Below, piece after piece: positions 1 through 9,378 of a DNA stretch of 33,984 bases. Under the pieces are notes generated by a model that had not been told where the DNA came from, did no database searches, and worked only from the letters and a program-made list of their open reading frames with translations. The position numbers were made by a program, and so were the translations under genes. Origin of the DNA: Mesorhizobium sp. L2C084A000 (GTDB lineage Bacteria > Pseudomonadota > Alphaproteobacteria > Rhizobiales > Rhizobiaceae); contig NZ_AYWX01000009.1 in NCBI RefSeq assembly GCF_000502875.1, positions 160,528 through 194,511 on the forward strand, in the 5' to 3' direction. Every line of letters begins with the position of its first letter. The stretch's first letter is position 1.

Positions 1-1004
1 CCGCCCGGGATCGACACGGCGACGCCGACATCGGCATGCTTGTGCTTGACCATGGCGCTTTCGGTCCATGAGGCATTGGCATCCGGCACCGCCTTCAGCG
101 CCATCGCCATCGCCTTGATGACCATGTCGTTGACCGACAGCTTGTAGGCGGGCGCATCGCCTTTGTCGGTCTTCTTTACCGGGGCTGCGGCGTTAATCTG
201 CGTGCGCAATGCGAGGAGTGCATCGAGCTCGCAGTCGAGCGTCAGGTAGAAATGCGGGATGGTGGTCTTGGCCTCGACCAGGCGGCGCGCAATGGTCTTG
301 CGCATATTGTCATGCGGGACGAGATCGTAGGAGCCAGCCTCGAACAGCTTCAGCACCTGATCGTCGGACATCGCCTTCACAGCAGGAGCAGTTGCCGGAG
401 CCCCGGCGGGTGCTGCCTTGGCGGCAGGCTTGGCGCCGCCACCGGCAATCGCGGCGTCGATATCTGCCTTGACGACGCGGCCATGCGGGCCGGTGCCGGT
501 CACGGCAGACACATCGACGCCGGCTTCCCTGGCGATGCGACGTGCGAGCGGCGAGGCGAAGGTGCGCTCGCCGGCCGCATGACCATTGGCAACTGGAGCC
601 GCCTCTGCCTTGGGTGCGGTCGCGACCGGTTCCGCCTTTGATGCTTCCGCCTTTGATGCTTCCGCCTTTGGTGCGTCAGCCTTGGGCTCCTCCGCTTTCG
701 GCGCCTCGGCTTTCGCTGGTGCGGCACCGCCACCGCTTTTCGCGACGGCGCCTGCATCCTCGCCCTCTCCGGCGAGCACGGCGATCAGCGCATTGACCTT
801 GACGCCCTCGGTGCCGGCGGGAACGACGAGCTTTGCAACCGTGCCCTCATCGACAGCTTCGACTTCCATCGTCGCCTTGTCGGTCTCGATCTCGGCAATG
901 ACATCGCCCGGCGAAACCTTGTCGCCTTCCTTGACGAGCCACTTGGACAGATTGCCCTCTTCCATCGTGGGCGACAGGGCCGGCATGGTGATGTTGATTG
1001 GCAT
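1..1004 (-). CDS. pdhC: Pyruvate dehydrogenase E2, dihydrolipoamide acetyltransferase (3' end outside window)
   Basis: This is the E2 core of the pyruvate dehydrogenase complex, which moves the acetyl group from E1 to CoA. An N-terminal lipoyl domain (about residues 1-80) carries the DKA motif with the lipoylated lysine at position 43. An Ala/Pro/Lys/Glu-rich linker of 5-residue units follows (KAEAP, KAEAS and similar). Next comes a peripheral-subunit-binding domain (FASPLARRIAREAGVD to GRVVKADI), then the beginning of the acetyltransferase domain (NMRKTIARRLVEAK). About 334 residues are visible. The catalytic HxxxD motif lies beyond base 1, so the gene is partial because of the window edge. 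The start is ATG with a strong GGGAGG site 6 bases upstream. It is the third gene of pdhA-pdhB-pdhC, 18 bp after pdhB. Confidence 0.95.
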   Translation of the reverse strand, partial: MPINITMPALSPTMEEGNLSKWLVKEGDKVSPGDVIAEIETDKATMEVEAVDEGTVAKLVVPAGTEGVKVNALIAVLAGEGEDAGAVAKSGGGAAPAKAEAPKAEEPKADAPKAEASKAEASKAEPVATAPKAEAAPVANGHAAGERTFASPLARRIAREAGVDVSAVTGTGPHGRVVKADIDAAIAGGGAKPAAKAAPAGAPATAPAVKAMSDDQVLKLFEAGSYDLVPHDNMRKTIARRLVEAKTTIPHFYLTLDCELDALLALRTQINAAAPVKKTDKGDAPAYKLSVNDMVIKAMAMALKAVPDANASWTESAMVKHKHADVGVAVSIPG

Positions 1005-1022
1005 TTTGTCCTCCCGCCCGGT

Positions 1023-2426
<1,404 letters not shown>

Positions 2427-2441
2427 GTCCTTGCCCTCCCG

Positions 2442-3479
2442 TTACAATACGATATCGGTCCAGAGCTCGGACGGATCCGGCTCCGCGTCGTTCTGGGCAA
2501 ATTCGGCGGCGTCGGCGACGATGTCGCGGACCTCCTTGTCGATGGTCTTGAGCTCGTCCTCGGTCGCCCACTTCTTTTCCATCAGCCGTGCCTTGACCTG
2601 CTCGATCGGGTCATGGTCCGAGCGCATCTTCTGCACTTCTTCCTTGGAGCGGTATTTTGCCGGATCGGACATCGAGTGACCGCGGTAGCGGTAGGTCTGC
2701 ATTTCGAGAATGATCGGCCCGTTGCCGGCGCGGCACCATTCGGTCGCCTGGTCGGCGGCAGCCTTGACAGCGCGCACGTCCATGCCGTCGACCTGGATGC
2801 CCGGGATCTTGAACGAGGCACCACGATGCGAAAAGTTGGTTTCCGCCGAAGAGCGCGACACCGAGGTGCCCATCGCATAGCGGTTGTTCTCGATGATGTA
2901 GATCACCGGCAGCTTCCACAGCGAGGCCATGTTGAAGCTTTCATAGACCTGGCCCTGGTTGGCCGCGCCGTCGCCGAAATAGGTCAGCGAGACATTGTTG
3001 TTGTCGCGGTAGCGGTTGGCAAAGGCGAGACCAGTACCAAGAGACACCTGCGCACCGACGATGCCGTGGCCGCCGTAAAAGTGCTTTTCCTTGGAGAACA
3101 TGTGCATGGAGCCGCCCTTGCCCCGGGACAAGCCGCCCCGACGCCCGGTCAGCTCGGCCATGACGCCGCGCGGCGACAGCTCCATCGCCAGCATGTGGCC
3201 GTGGTCGCGATAGGCGGTGATCATCTGATCGCCGTCGATCAGCGCCATCTTCATGCCGGTGACGACCGCTTCCTGGCCGATATAGAGGTGACAGAAGCCG
3301 CCGATGAAACCCATGCCGTAAAGCTGGCCGGCCTTTTCCTCGAAACGACGGATGAGCAGCATGTGCCGGTAGGCGGCAAGCTCTTCATCCTTGGTGAACT
3401 CGGCGGGCTTGGGGGCGGAAAGCCCCGATTTGCCGTCGGATTTGGATTTGGCAGGCGCTTTTCTGGCTGCGGTGGCCAT
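2442..3479 (-). CDS. pdhA: Pyruvate dehydrogenase E1 alpha subunit
   Basis: This is the thiamine-diphosphate-dependent E1 alpha chain (345 residues), which decarboxylates pyruvate together with PdhB. The ThDP/Mg2+ motif runs from GDGAANQG (residues 169-176) to IIENN about 30 residues on. Other family landmarks are RRFEEKAGQLYGMG, GFCHLYIGQEAVVTG, RDHGHMLA and the loop YRGHSMSDPAKYRSKEEV. A 35-residue Lys/Ala-rich N-terminal extension precedes the domain. ATG at 3479 has GGGAG six bases upstream. It is the first gene of pdhABC, and its leader (3480-3673) holds two back-to-back hairpins. The gene just upstream on the same strand is the FtsB-like gene, 194 bp away. Confidence 0.97.
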   Translation of the reverse strand: MATAARKAPAKSKSDGKSGLSAPKPAEFTKDEELAAYRHMLLIRRFEEKAGQLYGMGFIGGFCHLYIGQEAVVTGMKMALIDGDQMITAYRDHGHMLAMELSPRGVMAELTGRRGGLSRGKGGSMHMFSKEKHFYGGHGIVGAQVSLGTGLAFANRYRDNNNVSLTYFGDGAANQGQVYESFNMASLWKLPVIYIIENNRYAMGTSVSRSSAETNFSHRGASFKIPGIQVDGMDVRAVKAAADQATEWCRAGNGPIILEMQTYRYRGHSMSDPAKYRSKEEVQKMRSDHDPIEQVKARLMEKKWATEDELKTIDKEVRDIVADAAEFAQNDAEPDPSELWTDIVL

Positions 3480-3514
3480 GCATCACTCCCTGTTGGCGTC
3501 TCTTCGTGGACATT

Positions 3515-3556
3515 AGAGCAGGATGAAATCTGCTCTGGGGAGATCAGCTCCTCCCC
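3515..3556 (-). promoter_or_regulatory. Two contiguous stem-loops in the pdhA leader
   Basis: Read on the minus strand, a 6-bp stem (GGGGAG at 3556-3551 with its complement at 3542-3537) is followed directly by a 7-bp perfect stem (AGAGCAG/CTGCTCT, 3536-3530 and 3521-3515). No base separates them. They end about 35 bases before the pdhA start codon. No T-run follows, so this is not a classical terminator. It could be a leader structure, an mRNA-stability element or part of a dispersed repeat; which of these is not shown by the sequence. Confidence 0.4.
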
Positions 3557-3673
3557 ACCGATTTTAGGGAGGCTAACACGCGTCAAAGCGTTGCGCCATG
3601 CCGAATTTGCATAGCTGGCATGCGCCTAAGCAATTAAAATCGTTGAAAATATTGGCGATTAACTGGAAATCAG

Positions 3674-3997
3674 TTATTTCACCGAGGTCGGCAACATAAT
3701 GGTGATTTCATCGGCTTGGGACAGATTGAGCGCCTTGCGTGCCTGCTCATCGAGCATGTCCTTCTCGAGCGTGCCTTCATGCATCAGCCGAACGCGGCGC
3801 TCGAGTTCCATGCGGCGCGCCTTGATCGCATCGAGCTGGCCTTGCAGCGCAACCGTCTGGGCTTCCAGCTGATATTTCGAATAGATGCCGAATTCGCCGT
3901 GATAGGCATGAAAGCCGAAATAGGCCAGGAACACCACGCAAAGCGAGGGAATGATCAGCCGGCCGGTGTTTCTCTGCTTGTGCTGACGCGTCCACAT
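3674..3997 (-). CDS. FtsB/DivIC-family septum formation initiator protein
   Basis: A 107-residue bitopic membrane protein. It has a short basic cytoplasmic N-terminus (MWTRQHKQRNTGR), one transmembrane segment (about residues 14-30, LIIPSLCVVFLAYFGFHAY) and a periplasmic coiled coil (QLEAQTVALQGQLDAIKARR, then ELERRVRLM). The tail has the typical MLDEQARKALNLSQADEI. This layout is that of FtsB/DivIC, which links FtsL and FtsQ in the divisome. Its place between eno and pdhA matches rhizobial chromosomes and parallels the enolase-ftsB order in enterobacteria. Expression is probably independent of eno, because a terminator and a repeat element lie between them. Confidence 0.85.
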   Translation of the reverse strand: MWTRQHKQRNTGRLIIPSLCVVFLAYFGFHAYHGEFGIYSKYQLEAQTVALQGQLDAIKARRMELERRVRLMHEGTLEKDMLDEQARKALNLSQADEITIMLPTSVK

Positions 3998-4011
3998 CGC
4001 CCGGTTCCTCT

Positions 4012-4126
4012 AGAGCGTGATGCCGAAATGTGTGAAGCGGTTTTCGGACGACAACATGCTCTATCTCTTTGATTTAGAGTCGGATTCAGACTTCAGGTCG
4101 AACAGACCTGAAATCATCCGGCTCTA
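4012..4126. repeat. Intergenic double-palindrome element (rhizobial mosaic-type repeat)
   Basis: Two adjacent imperfect inverted repeats fill the gap between the FtsB-like gene and eno. The first pairs agagcgtg (from 4012) with catgctct (ending 4062) and continues with CCGAAA/TTTTCGG. The second pairs tagagtcggat (4075-4085) with atccggctcta (4116-4126). Inside it is a perfect 8-bp stem, ttcaggtc (4092-4099) with gacctgaa (4105-4112). Sequences of this style are dispersed in intergenic regions of rhizobia. Assigning it to a named family would be inference, since only one copy is visible here. Confidence 0.6.
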
Positions 4127-4213
4127 GCCCGCGAACTCAGGCGGCTCACGATCTTTTTCGCCCGATTGTGCTTAACGGACGGTTACAGGTGACCGGTTTG
4201 GCGAACCGAAATG

Positions 4214-4237
4214 AAAAAAGGCGGGAATGCTCCCGCC
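4214..4237 (-). terminator. Rho-independent terminator of eno
   Basis: On the minus strand a perfect 7-bp GC-rich stem (GGCGGGA at 4237-4231, TCCCGCC at 4226-4220) with a 4-base loop is followed by six T (4219-4214). It lies about 30 bases after the eno stop codon. Confidence 0.9.
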
Positions 4238-4267
4238 CTTTCATCCGATATCCGAGTGTTTTCCGGA

Positions 4268-5581
<1,314 letters not shown>

Positions 5582-5748
5582 TTAGCCAAAGTGCTGCAAA
5601 AGGCAATCGGCCGGCTGGCAATTATTGCCGCGGCATCAGCCTCCGAACGATTCACGAAGCGCAAATCGCTGTCATCATAAGTCATGTACGGCAGGCCGGC
5701 TTGTGGCTATGGTGCGGGGGCGCGGGGCGAAACAGGAGGAGTTTCGCC

Positions 5749-5865
5749 ATGTCCCAGTTGAGTGGTATCGTGAGTCTGTTCCTGATCGCGGCGGCATTCC
5801 TGACGTCGTGCGACAATCAGCAGTCGCCGCCGAAGGCGATGGCCCCCTTATACGTCAGCGAATAA
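5749..5865 (+). CDS. Small lipoprotein, 38 residues
   Basis: The reading frame starts at ATG 5749 with an excellent CAGGAGGA site upstream. It encodes a hydrophobic signal segment (LSGIVSLFLIAAAF) ending in a lipobox LTSC, so Cys21 would be lipidated. A short polar tail (DNQQSPPKAMAPLYVSE) follows. The gene ends 10 bases before a perfect 14-bp terminator stem. Signal, ribosome site and terminator together support a real gene, but I recognise no family. Its role is unknown; tiny entericidin-like or YgdI-like lipoproteins are comparable in size only. Confidence 0.6.
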   Translation: MSQLSGIVSLFLIAAAFLTSCDNQQSPPKAMAPLYVSE

Positions 5866-5875
5866 GCCAGAATCC

Positions 5876-5907
5876 AAAGCGGCCCCGCCTCTCGGCGGGG
5901 CCGCTTT
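5876..5907. terminator. Bidirectional stem-loop terminator
   Basis: A perfect 14-bp inverted repeat (aaagcggccccgcc at 5876-5889 and its complement at 5894-5907) with the 4-base loop tctc. It sits between the convergent small lipoprotein gene (stop at 5865) and the PRC-barrel gene (stop at 5918). The A/T ends give short T-runs on both strands, so it can serve both genes. Confidence 0.8.
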
Positions 5908-5917
5908 GTGGTTGCTG

Positions 5918-6283
5918 TTAATGCCAGTAAGGCGTGACCTTGTAATAATTGTAGGATTCGTCGCGGACCGCCTCACCATCCGCCCCGGTCAATTCGTTGA
6001 TCGAATAGGCAGGTGCCGCCCTGAGTTGTTCCTTGGAAAACGGCACGACATACCCGCCTTTGTCCTCATCGTAGTCGAGGCTTGCCCACGGAATGGCGTG
6101 ATATTTCTCGCCGATACCGAGGAAGCCGCCAAAACCGATGACCGCGAACATGATGCCGTTCGTCATCTTGTCAAGCATCACATCCTCGATGCTGCCGATG
6201 CTCGTGCCTTCGGTATTGTAGACCGATGTGCCGATGACCCGCGAAGCGGCGATGGCTTGGGTGTGACCTGTCTGGGTTGCCAT
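5918..6283 (-). CDS. PRC-barrel domain protein
   Basis: A 121-residue soluble protein with a PRC-barrel fold (about residues 12-85: SRVIGTSVYNTEGTSIGSIEDVMLD, then KYHAIPWASLDYDEDKGGYVV). The C-terminal segment is Tyr-rich (DESYNYYKVTPYWH). PRC-barrel proteins occur in photosynthetic reaction centres, RimM and many small alphaproteobacterial stress-type proteins, and this one is of the last kind. The ATG at 6283 has GAGGAG eight bases upstream. An in-frame ATG five codons earlier overlaps that ribosome site and is unlikely. No specific partner is visible; the dodecin gene lies 86 bp upstream on the same strand. Confidence 0.85.
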   Translation of the reverse strand: MATQTGHTQAIAASRVIGTSVYNTEGTSIGSIEDVMLDKMTNGIMFAVIGFGGFLGIGEKYHAIPWASLDYDEDKGGYVVPFSKEQLRAAPAYSINELTGADGEAVRDESYNYYKVTPYWH

Positions 6284-6369
6284 GATTGTGCTCCTCATTG
6301 TGGTTTCGAACCATACTTGGACAATGAGGGGCGCGGGCGAAGGTTCCCGACTTTTTCGGCGTCGACCGT

Positions 6370-6573
6370 TCACTCCGCGAGGATGAAGGTAACCTTCATA
6401 TTGACGCGATAAGCAACAATCTTGCCGTCTTGGACGACGATCTTCTGGTCCTGGATCCAGGCGCCCTTGACGTTCTTCAGGGTTTTGGATGCGCGCGCAA
6501 TTCCCTGTTCGATGGCGTCCTGAAAGCTCTTGTTCGACGAGGATGTGATTTCGGTGACGCGGGCGACGGACAT
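6370..6573 (-). CDS. Dodecin family flavin-binding protein
   Basis: A 67-residue protein with the full dodecin pattern: VARVTEITSSSNKSFQDAIEQGIARASKTL, then V-x-G-A-W-I-x-x-Q and a closing beta strand (YRVNMKVTFIL). Dodecins are dodecameric flavin-storing proteins. The Trp in KGAWIQDQK matches the residue that stacks on the flavin isoalloxazine ring in the family. The length is normal and an AGGAGG site precedes the ATG. The assignment to the family is firm; which flavin it binds is not visible. Confidence 0.92.
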   Translation of the reverse strand: MSVARVTEITSSSNKSFQDAIEQGIARASKTLKNVKGAWIQDQKIVVQDGKIVAYRVNMKVTFILAE

Positions 6574-6669
6574 GGCTTCCTCCTGCCAAAACGCTTATTT
6601 GCCAGCCAAGCGTATAGCCGGCTCGTGCCTTCCACAAGCGCCGGCAGTCGGCGGAGTATGCGTCCGCCC

Positions 6670-7530
6670 TTAGAGGCCCTTGGCGATGCGGTCGAATGCC
6701 ATCAGCCGCTCGAGCAGGGCCGGCATGTCCTTCAACGGGAGCATGTTCGGGCCGTCGGAAGAGGTCGAGTTGTCGGGATCCTGATGGGTCTCGATGAACA
6801 CGCCGGCAACGCCGACAGCGACTGCAGCGCGCGCCAGCGTCTCGACAAAGCGGCGCTCGCCGCCCGAGGAACCACCCTGCCCGCCCGGTTGCTGCACCGA
6901 ATGCGTGGCATCGAAGATCACCGGCGCGCCGATCTCGGCCATGATGGGCAGAGCGCGCATGTCGGACACCAGCGTGTTGTAGCCGAAGGACGCGCCGCGC
7001 TCGGTGGTCAGCACATTGGCATTGCCGGATCCGGTGATCTTGGCGACGACGTTCTTCATGTCCCAGGGGGCGAGGAACTGCCCCTTCTTCACATTGATAA
7101 CCTTGCCGGTCCTGGCGGCGGCGACCAGCATGTCCGTCTGGCGCGACAGGAAAGCCGGAATCTGCAGGACATCGACATGCGGCGCGACGATCGCGCACTG
7201 CTCCTCGGTATGGACATCGGTCAGCACGGGGAGCGAAAATTCCTTGCGCAACTCGTCGAAGACGGGAAGGGCTGCGTCCATACCGGCACCGCGCGTCGCC
7301 GACAGCGAGGTGCGGTTGGCCTTGTCGTAGCTGGTCTTGTAGACGAGCCCTATGCCGAGCCTGCCGGTCAGTTCCTTCAGCGCGCCGGCCATATCGAAGG
7401 CGTGCTGGCGTGATTCAAACTGACAAGGGCCGGCGATCAGCGACAGAGCCGCCTTGTTGTCGAAGACGACATTGCCGACGGTTACCGACGAATTGGGCGC
7501 CATTGAATTGGACGCTTGCGGCTTGCTCAT
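6670..7530 (-). CDS. kdsA: 3-deoxy-D-manno-octulosonate 8-phosphate synthase (metal-dependent type)
   Basis: KdsA condenses arabinose 5-phosphate with phosphoenolpyruvate to make KDO8P for lipopolysaccharide inner core. The 286-residue protein shows IAGPCQFES (Cys36), YKTSYDKANRTS, LTDVHTEEQ, INVKKGQFLAPWDMK, FDATHSVQQPGG and IETHQDPDNS. Cys in IAGPC, His in DATHS, Glu in IETH and Asp in DPDN match the metal ligands of the metal-dependent class (Aquifex type). E. coli-type enzymes have Asn instead of the Cys. The upstream VOC gene overlaps its start in an ATGA arrangement (7527-7530), which suggests translational coupling. PEP from enolase is a substrate, and eno lies about 1 kb downstream on the same strand. 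Confidence 0.96.
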   Translation of the reverse strand: MSKPQASNSMAPNSSVTVGNVVFDNKAALSLIAGPCQFESRQHAFDMAGALKELTGRLGIGLVYKTSYDKANRTSLSATRGAGMDAALPVFDELRKEFSLPVLTDVHTEEQCAIVAPHVDVLQIPAFLSRQTDMLVAAARTGKVINVKKGQFLAPWDMKNVVAKITGSGNANVLTTERGASFGYNTLVSDMRALPIMAEIGAPVIFDATHSVQQPGGQGGSSGGERRFVETLARAAVAVGVAGVFIETHQDPDNSTSSDGPNMLPLKDMPALLERLMAFDRIAKGL

Positions 7531-8417
7531 GGGATCTCCCGGAAGATGAAGGCCGCGCCCTGTCCGGGTGCAGGCCGCACGACGATATCATTGCCCGCTA
7601 TATCGTGTTGGACGGAATTGGCTGCAAGCAGCCTCGATGTCACATGGGCGTTCCCAACCGAAAAGACCACCGCTGCGAAGCGTAGATCTGTCGGCGCGCC
7701 GGCAGGCAGGCCGAAGCGCGCGGTGAAAGCCGGGCCGTCAAGCACGCTCAAATCTGCATTCGGCAAGGGAAACCTGCCGCCCTGCCTGTCGGCGGCCGGA
7801 TCGTCCACCGCCACGGAAATAAGCCCATGCTGCTTTCCGGGCGCATCGCTGATCGCCAAGATCTCGACAATTCCGGTCGCGCCGTTGGCGTGGGCCTGCA
7901 AAGCCGTACGGTCAACATCAGGCGCGTTGACGCGCTCGCAGGCAAACAGGAAGGCGTCCGTGGCTTCGGCTCCGGCCGCGAAGGCGAGCTTGAACGATGC
8001 GATGTCGCTTTTGCCGGCCGGGTCGGTGAAGGCGCGCGAAAAACCCAGCATGTCTCCCGCCGAGATGCCGGCACCGACATAGCGTGCATGGTCGGCGTCG
8101 GCATTGCCCGTGCCTAGAACAATGGCGGAAAATCCCTCGTCGCCGTTGCTGTCGCGATAGGCGCGATCACGCGTGACGAAGACATTGCCGTCTGCGATAG
8201 CCTTTGTCGCCACCTGTTCGTCGCCGACCGCGAGCGGTTCGAGATACGTGCCGTCGGCCAGGAAAACACAGCAGTTTTCCGTTCCGAAGGGATGGATGCC
8301 GGTCGGGGCCACGACGAAGCCAAGCGCGGTGAGCCGGGCTCGCGCAACCTCAAGGCTCTGCGTCGGCAGCACCAGGTGATCGAGCGGATGAGTGCCTGCG
8401 GCTGCGGTTTGGGTCAT
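7527..8417 (-). CDS. VOC superfamily (glyoxalase-like) protein
   Basis: A 296-residue protein with an N-terminal vicinal-oxygen-chelate half domain (THPLDHLVLPTQSLEVARAR, LGFVVAPTGIHPFGTENCC, GTYLEPLAV). A second related half follows (about residues 150-280), as in the Glyoxalase_3-like group. His in PLDHLV and Glu in YLEPL sit where VOC metal ligands are expected. The substrate is unknown. The start is ATG 8417; an upstream in-frame TTG at 8444 is possible and neither has a strong ribosome site. The stop codon overlaps the kdsA start by ATGA, so both are probably co-translated. A role in lipopolysaccharide synthesis would only be inferred from that. Confidence 0.8.
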   Translation of the reverse strand: MTQTAAAGTHPLDHLVLPTQSLEVARARLTALGFVVAPTGIHPFGTENCCVFLADGTYLEPLAVGDEQVATKAIADGNVFVTRDRAYRDSNGDEGFSAIVLGTGNADADHARYVGAGISAGDMLGFSRAFTDPAGKSDIASFKLAFAAGAEATDAFLFACERVNAPDVDRTALQAHANGATGIVEILAISDAPGKQHGLISVAVDDPAADRQGGRFPLPNADLSVLDGPAFTARFGLPAGAPTDLRFAAVVFSVGNAHVTSRLLAANSVQHDIAGNDIVVRPAPGQGAAFIFREIP

Positions 8418-8530
8418 GCAGGCGCGATGTGCATCATTCCGCAAATCGGTTCAAGACTTGATCGCAATCCCGGCCAGTTCGCCCACGTCAGTTCACCGGA
8501 CTTCGAAAAAGGCACCACCTGGACAAGGCA

Positions 8531-8821
8531 TCAGCTTCCGGCAACGACATCGGCGGAATAGCGCAGTTCGCGCATCGGTTTGACCTTGCTGGTGGTCTGC
8601 GCATAGAGCGGGTGCGCCTTGTAGGCGGCCAGCGCGGCGTCGTCGGCGAACTCCGCATAGACGACCACGTCGACCTCATCGGACAGTGGATCGACCTTGG
8701 TGTTCAAGGTGACCTCGAAAAGGCTGGAATGAGGAATGTCGCCGAGCGCCAGCAAGCCGGTGCGCACAGCCTCGACATCCTCTTTTCGCCGCGCGCTGAA
8801 GAAAACGATATGCCGGATCAA
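8531..8821 (-). CDS. Dabb (stress-responsive alpha/beta barrel) domain protein, TTG start
   Basis: A 96-residue single-domain protein that begins IRHIVFFSARR and continues SLFEVTLNTK and DVVVYAEFADDAALAAYKAHPLY. This is the typical Dabb ferredoxin-like dimer fold. The reaction is unknown; relatives include plant stress proteins and some cyclases. I chose the TTG at 8821 because it gives the family's usual MIRHIVFF start and has a perfect GAGGAGG site at the correct distance. A second TTG six codons earlier has no such site. The downstream VOC gene begins 113 bp away on the same strand. Confidence 0.85.
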   Translation of the reverse strand: MIRHIVFFSARRKEDVEAVRTGLLALGDIPHSSLFEVTLNTKVDPLSDEVDVVVYAEFADDAALAAYKAHPLYAQTTSKVKPMRELRYSADVVAGS

Positions 8822-8912
8822 CCCCGCCTCCTCGATCAAAGTGCTGGGGTCTTTTGTGACGGCAGGACGTTGGCGTCAATCGACAAGGATGTCGCGGCTG
8901 CAGCCGCCGGAG

Positions 8913-9047
8913 CTAAACCTTGCCGGTAGCATATCGCACAATGCGGCTAAGTTCTCTCACCGTGGTGTCGAGATACCGGCCCTGATTGTACATGCCGTCC
9001 CAGATCAGGAAAAACGCGATGGCGGCAATGACGATTACATAACGCAT
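8913..9047 (-). CDS. Small single-pass membrane protein, 44 residues
   Basis: The frame encodes MRYVIVIAAIAFFLIWDG followed by a polar tail (MYNQGRYLDTTVRELSRIVRYATGKV). It has one hydrophobic helix at the extreme N-terminus and an amphipathic, basic C-terminus. The start ATG is at 9047 with no strong ribosome site. Small proteins of this form are common in rhizobia, but I do not recognise a named family. It precedes the Dabb gene on the same strand with a 91-bp gap. Confidence 0.55.
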   Translation of the reverse strand: MRYVIVIAAIAFFLIWDGMYNQGRYLDTTVRELSRIVRYATGKV

Positions 9048-9378
9048 GGCTAAATCTATCGCACAAGGAATTCTGCGGCCATAGGCGTTTTTTAACGCGC
9101 TGCGCCTTGGCTGTGCAAAGGCACAGATGCCCGCCGGCGCGAGCAATCTGCTTGGCACAGCCCCGGTTGCAGCCTGCCCCTTGAAGTTTCCCCGCATGAC
9201 GTGGAAGATTGTCGCACGGATTCACCGGGAAGCGCTGAAGCTCTGGTAGGGTGCGCGCACTTCATTCGAGCCCGCTCGCCGACGAACCGGTCGCGGCGGC
9301 GTTCGAAGCTGGCGAATGATCCAAGAGAACCGTGGCCCGGCAATTTGCGCCGACACCGCGGAAATCCAGGGGCATGAG
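9048..9378. other. Intergenic region between the divergent small membrane gene and cfa
   Basis: This 331-bp gap should hold the promoters of the two divergent units. I found no convincing sigma-70 pair, no long repeat and no supported reading frame. A sigma-54-like sequence near 9152-9171 fails on spacing. Confidence 0.5.

Noticed and set aside
631..720. Short regular repeats that could suggest a CRISPR array
   Set aside because: They are contiguous 15-bp units in frame within the pdhC linker, with no spacers.
9152..9171. Sigma-54-like TTGGCAC...TTGC upstream of cfa
   Set aside because: The GG and GC are 13 bases apart, where sigma-54 requires 10.
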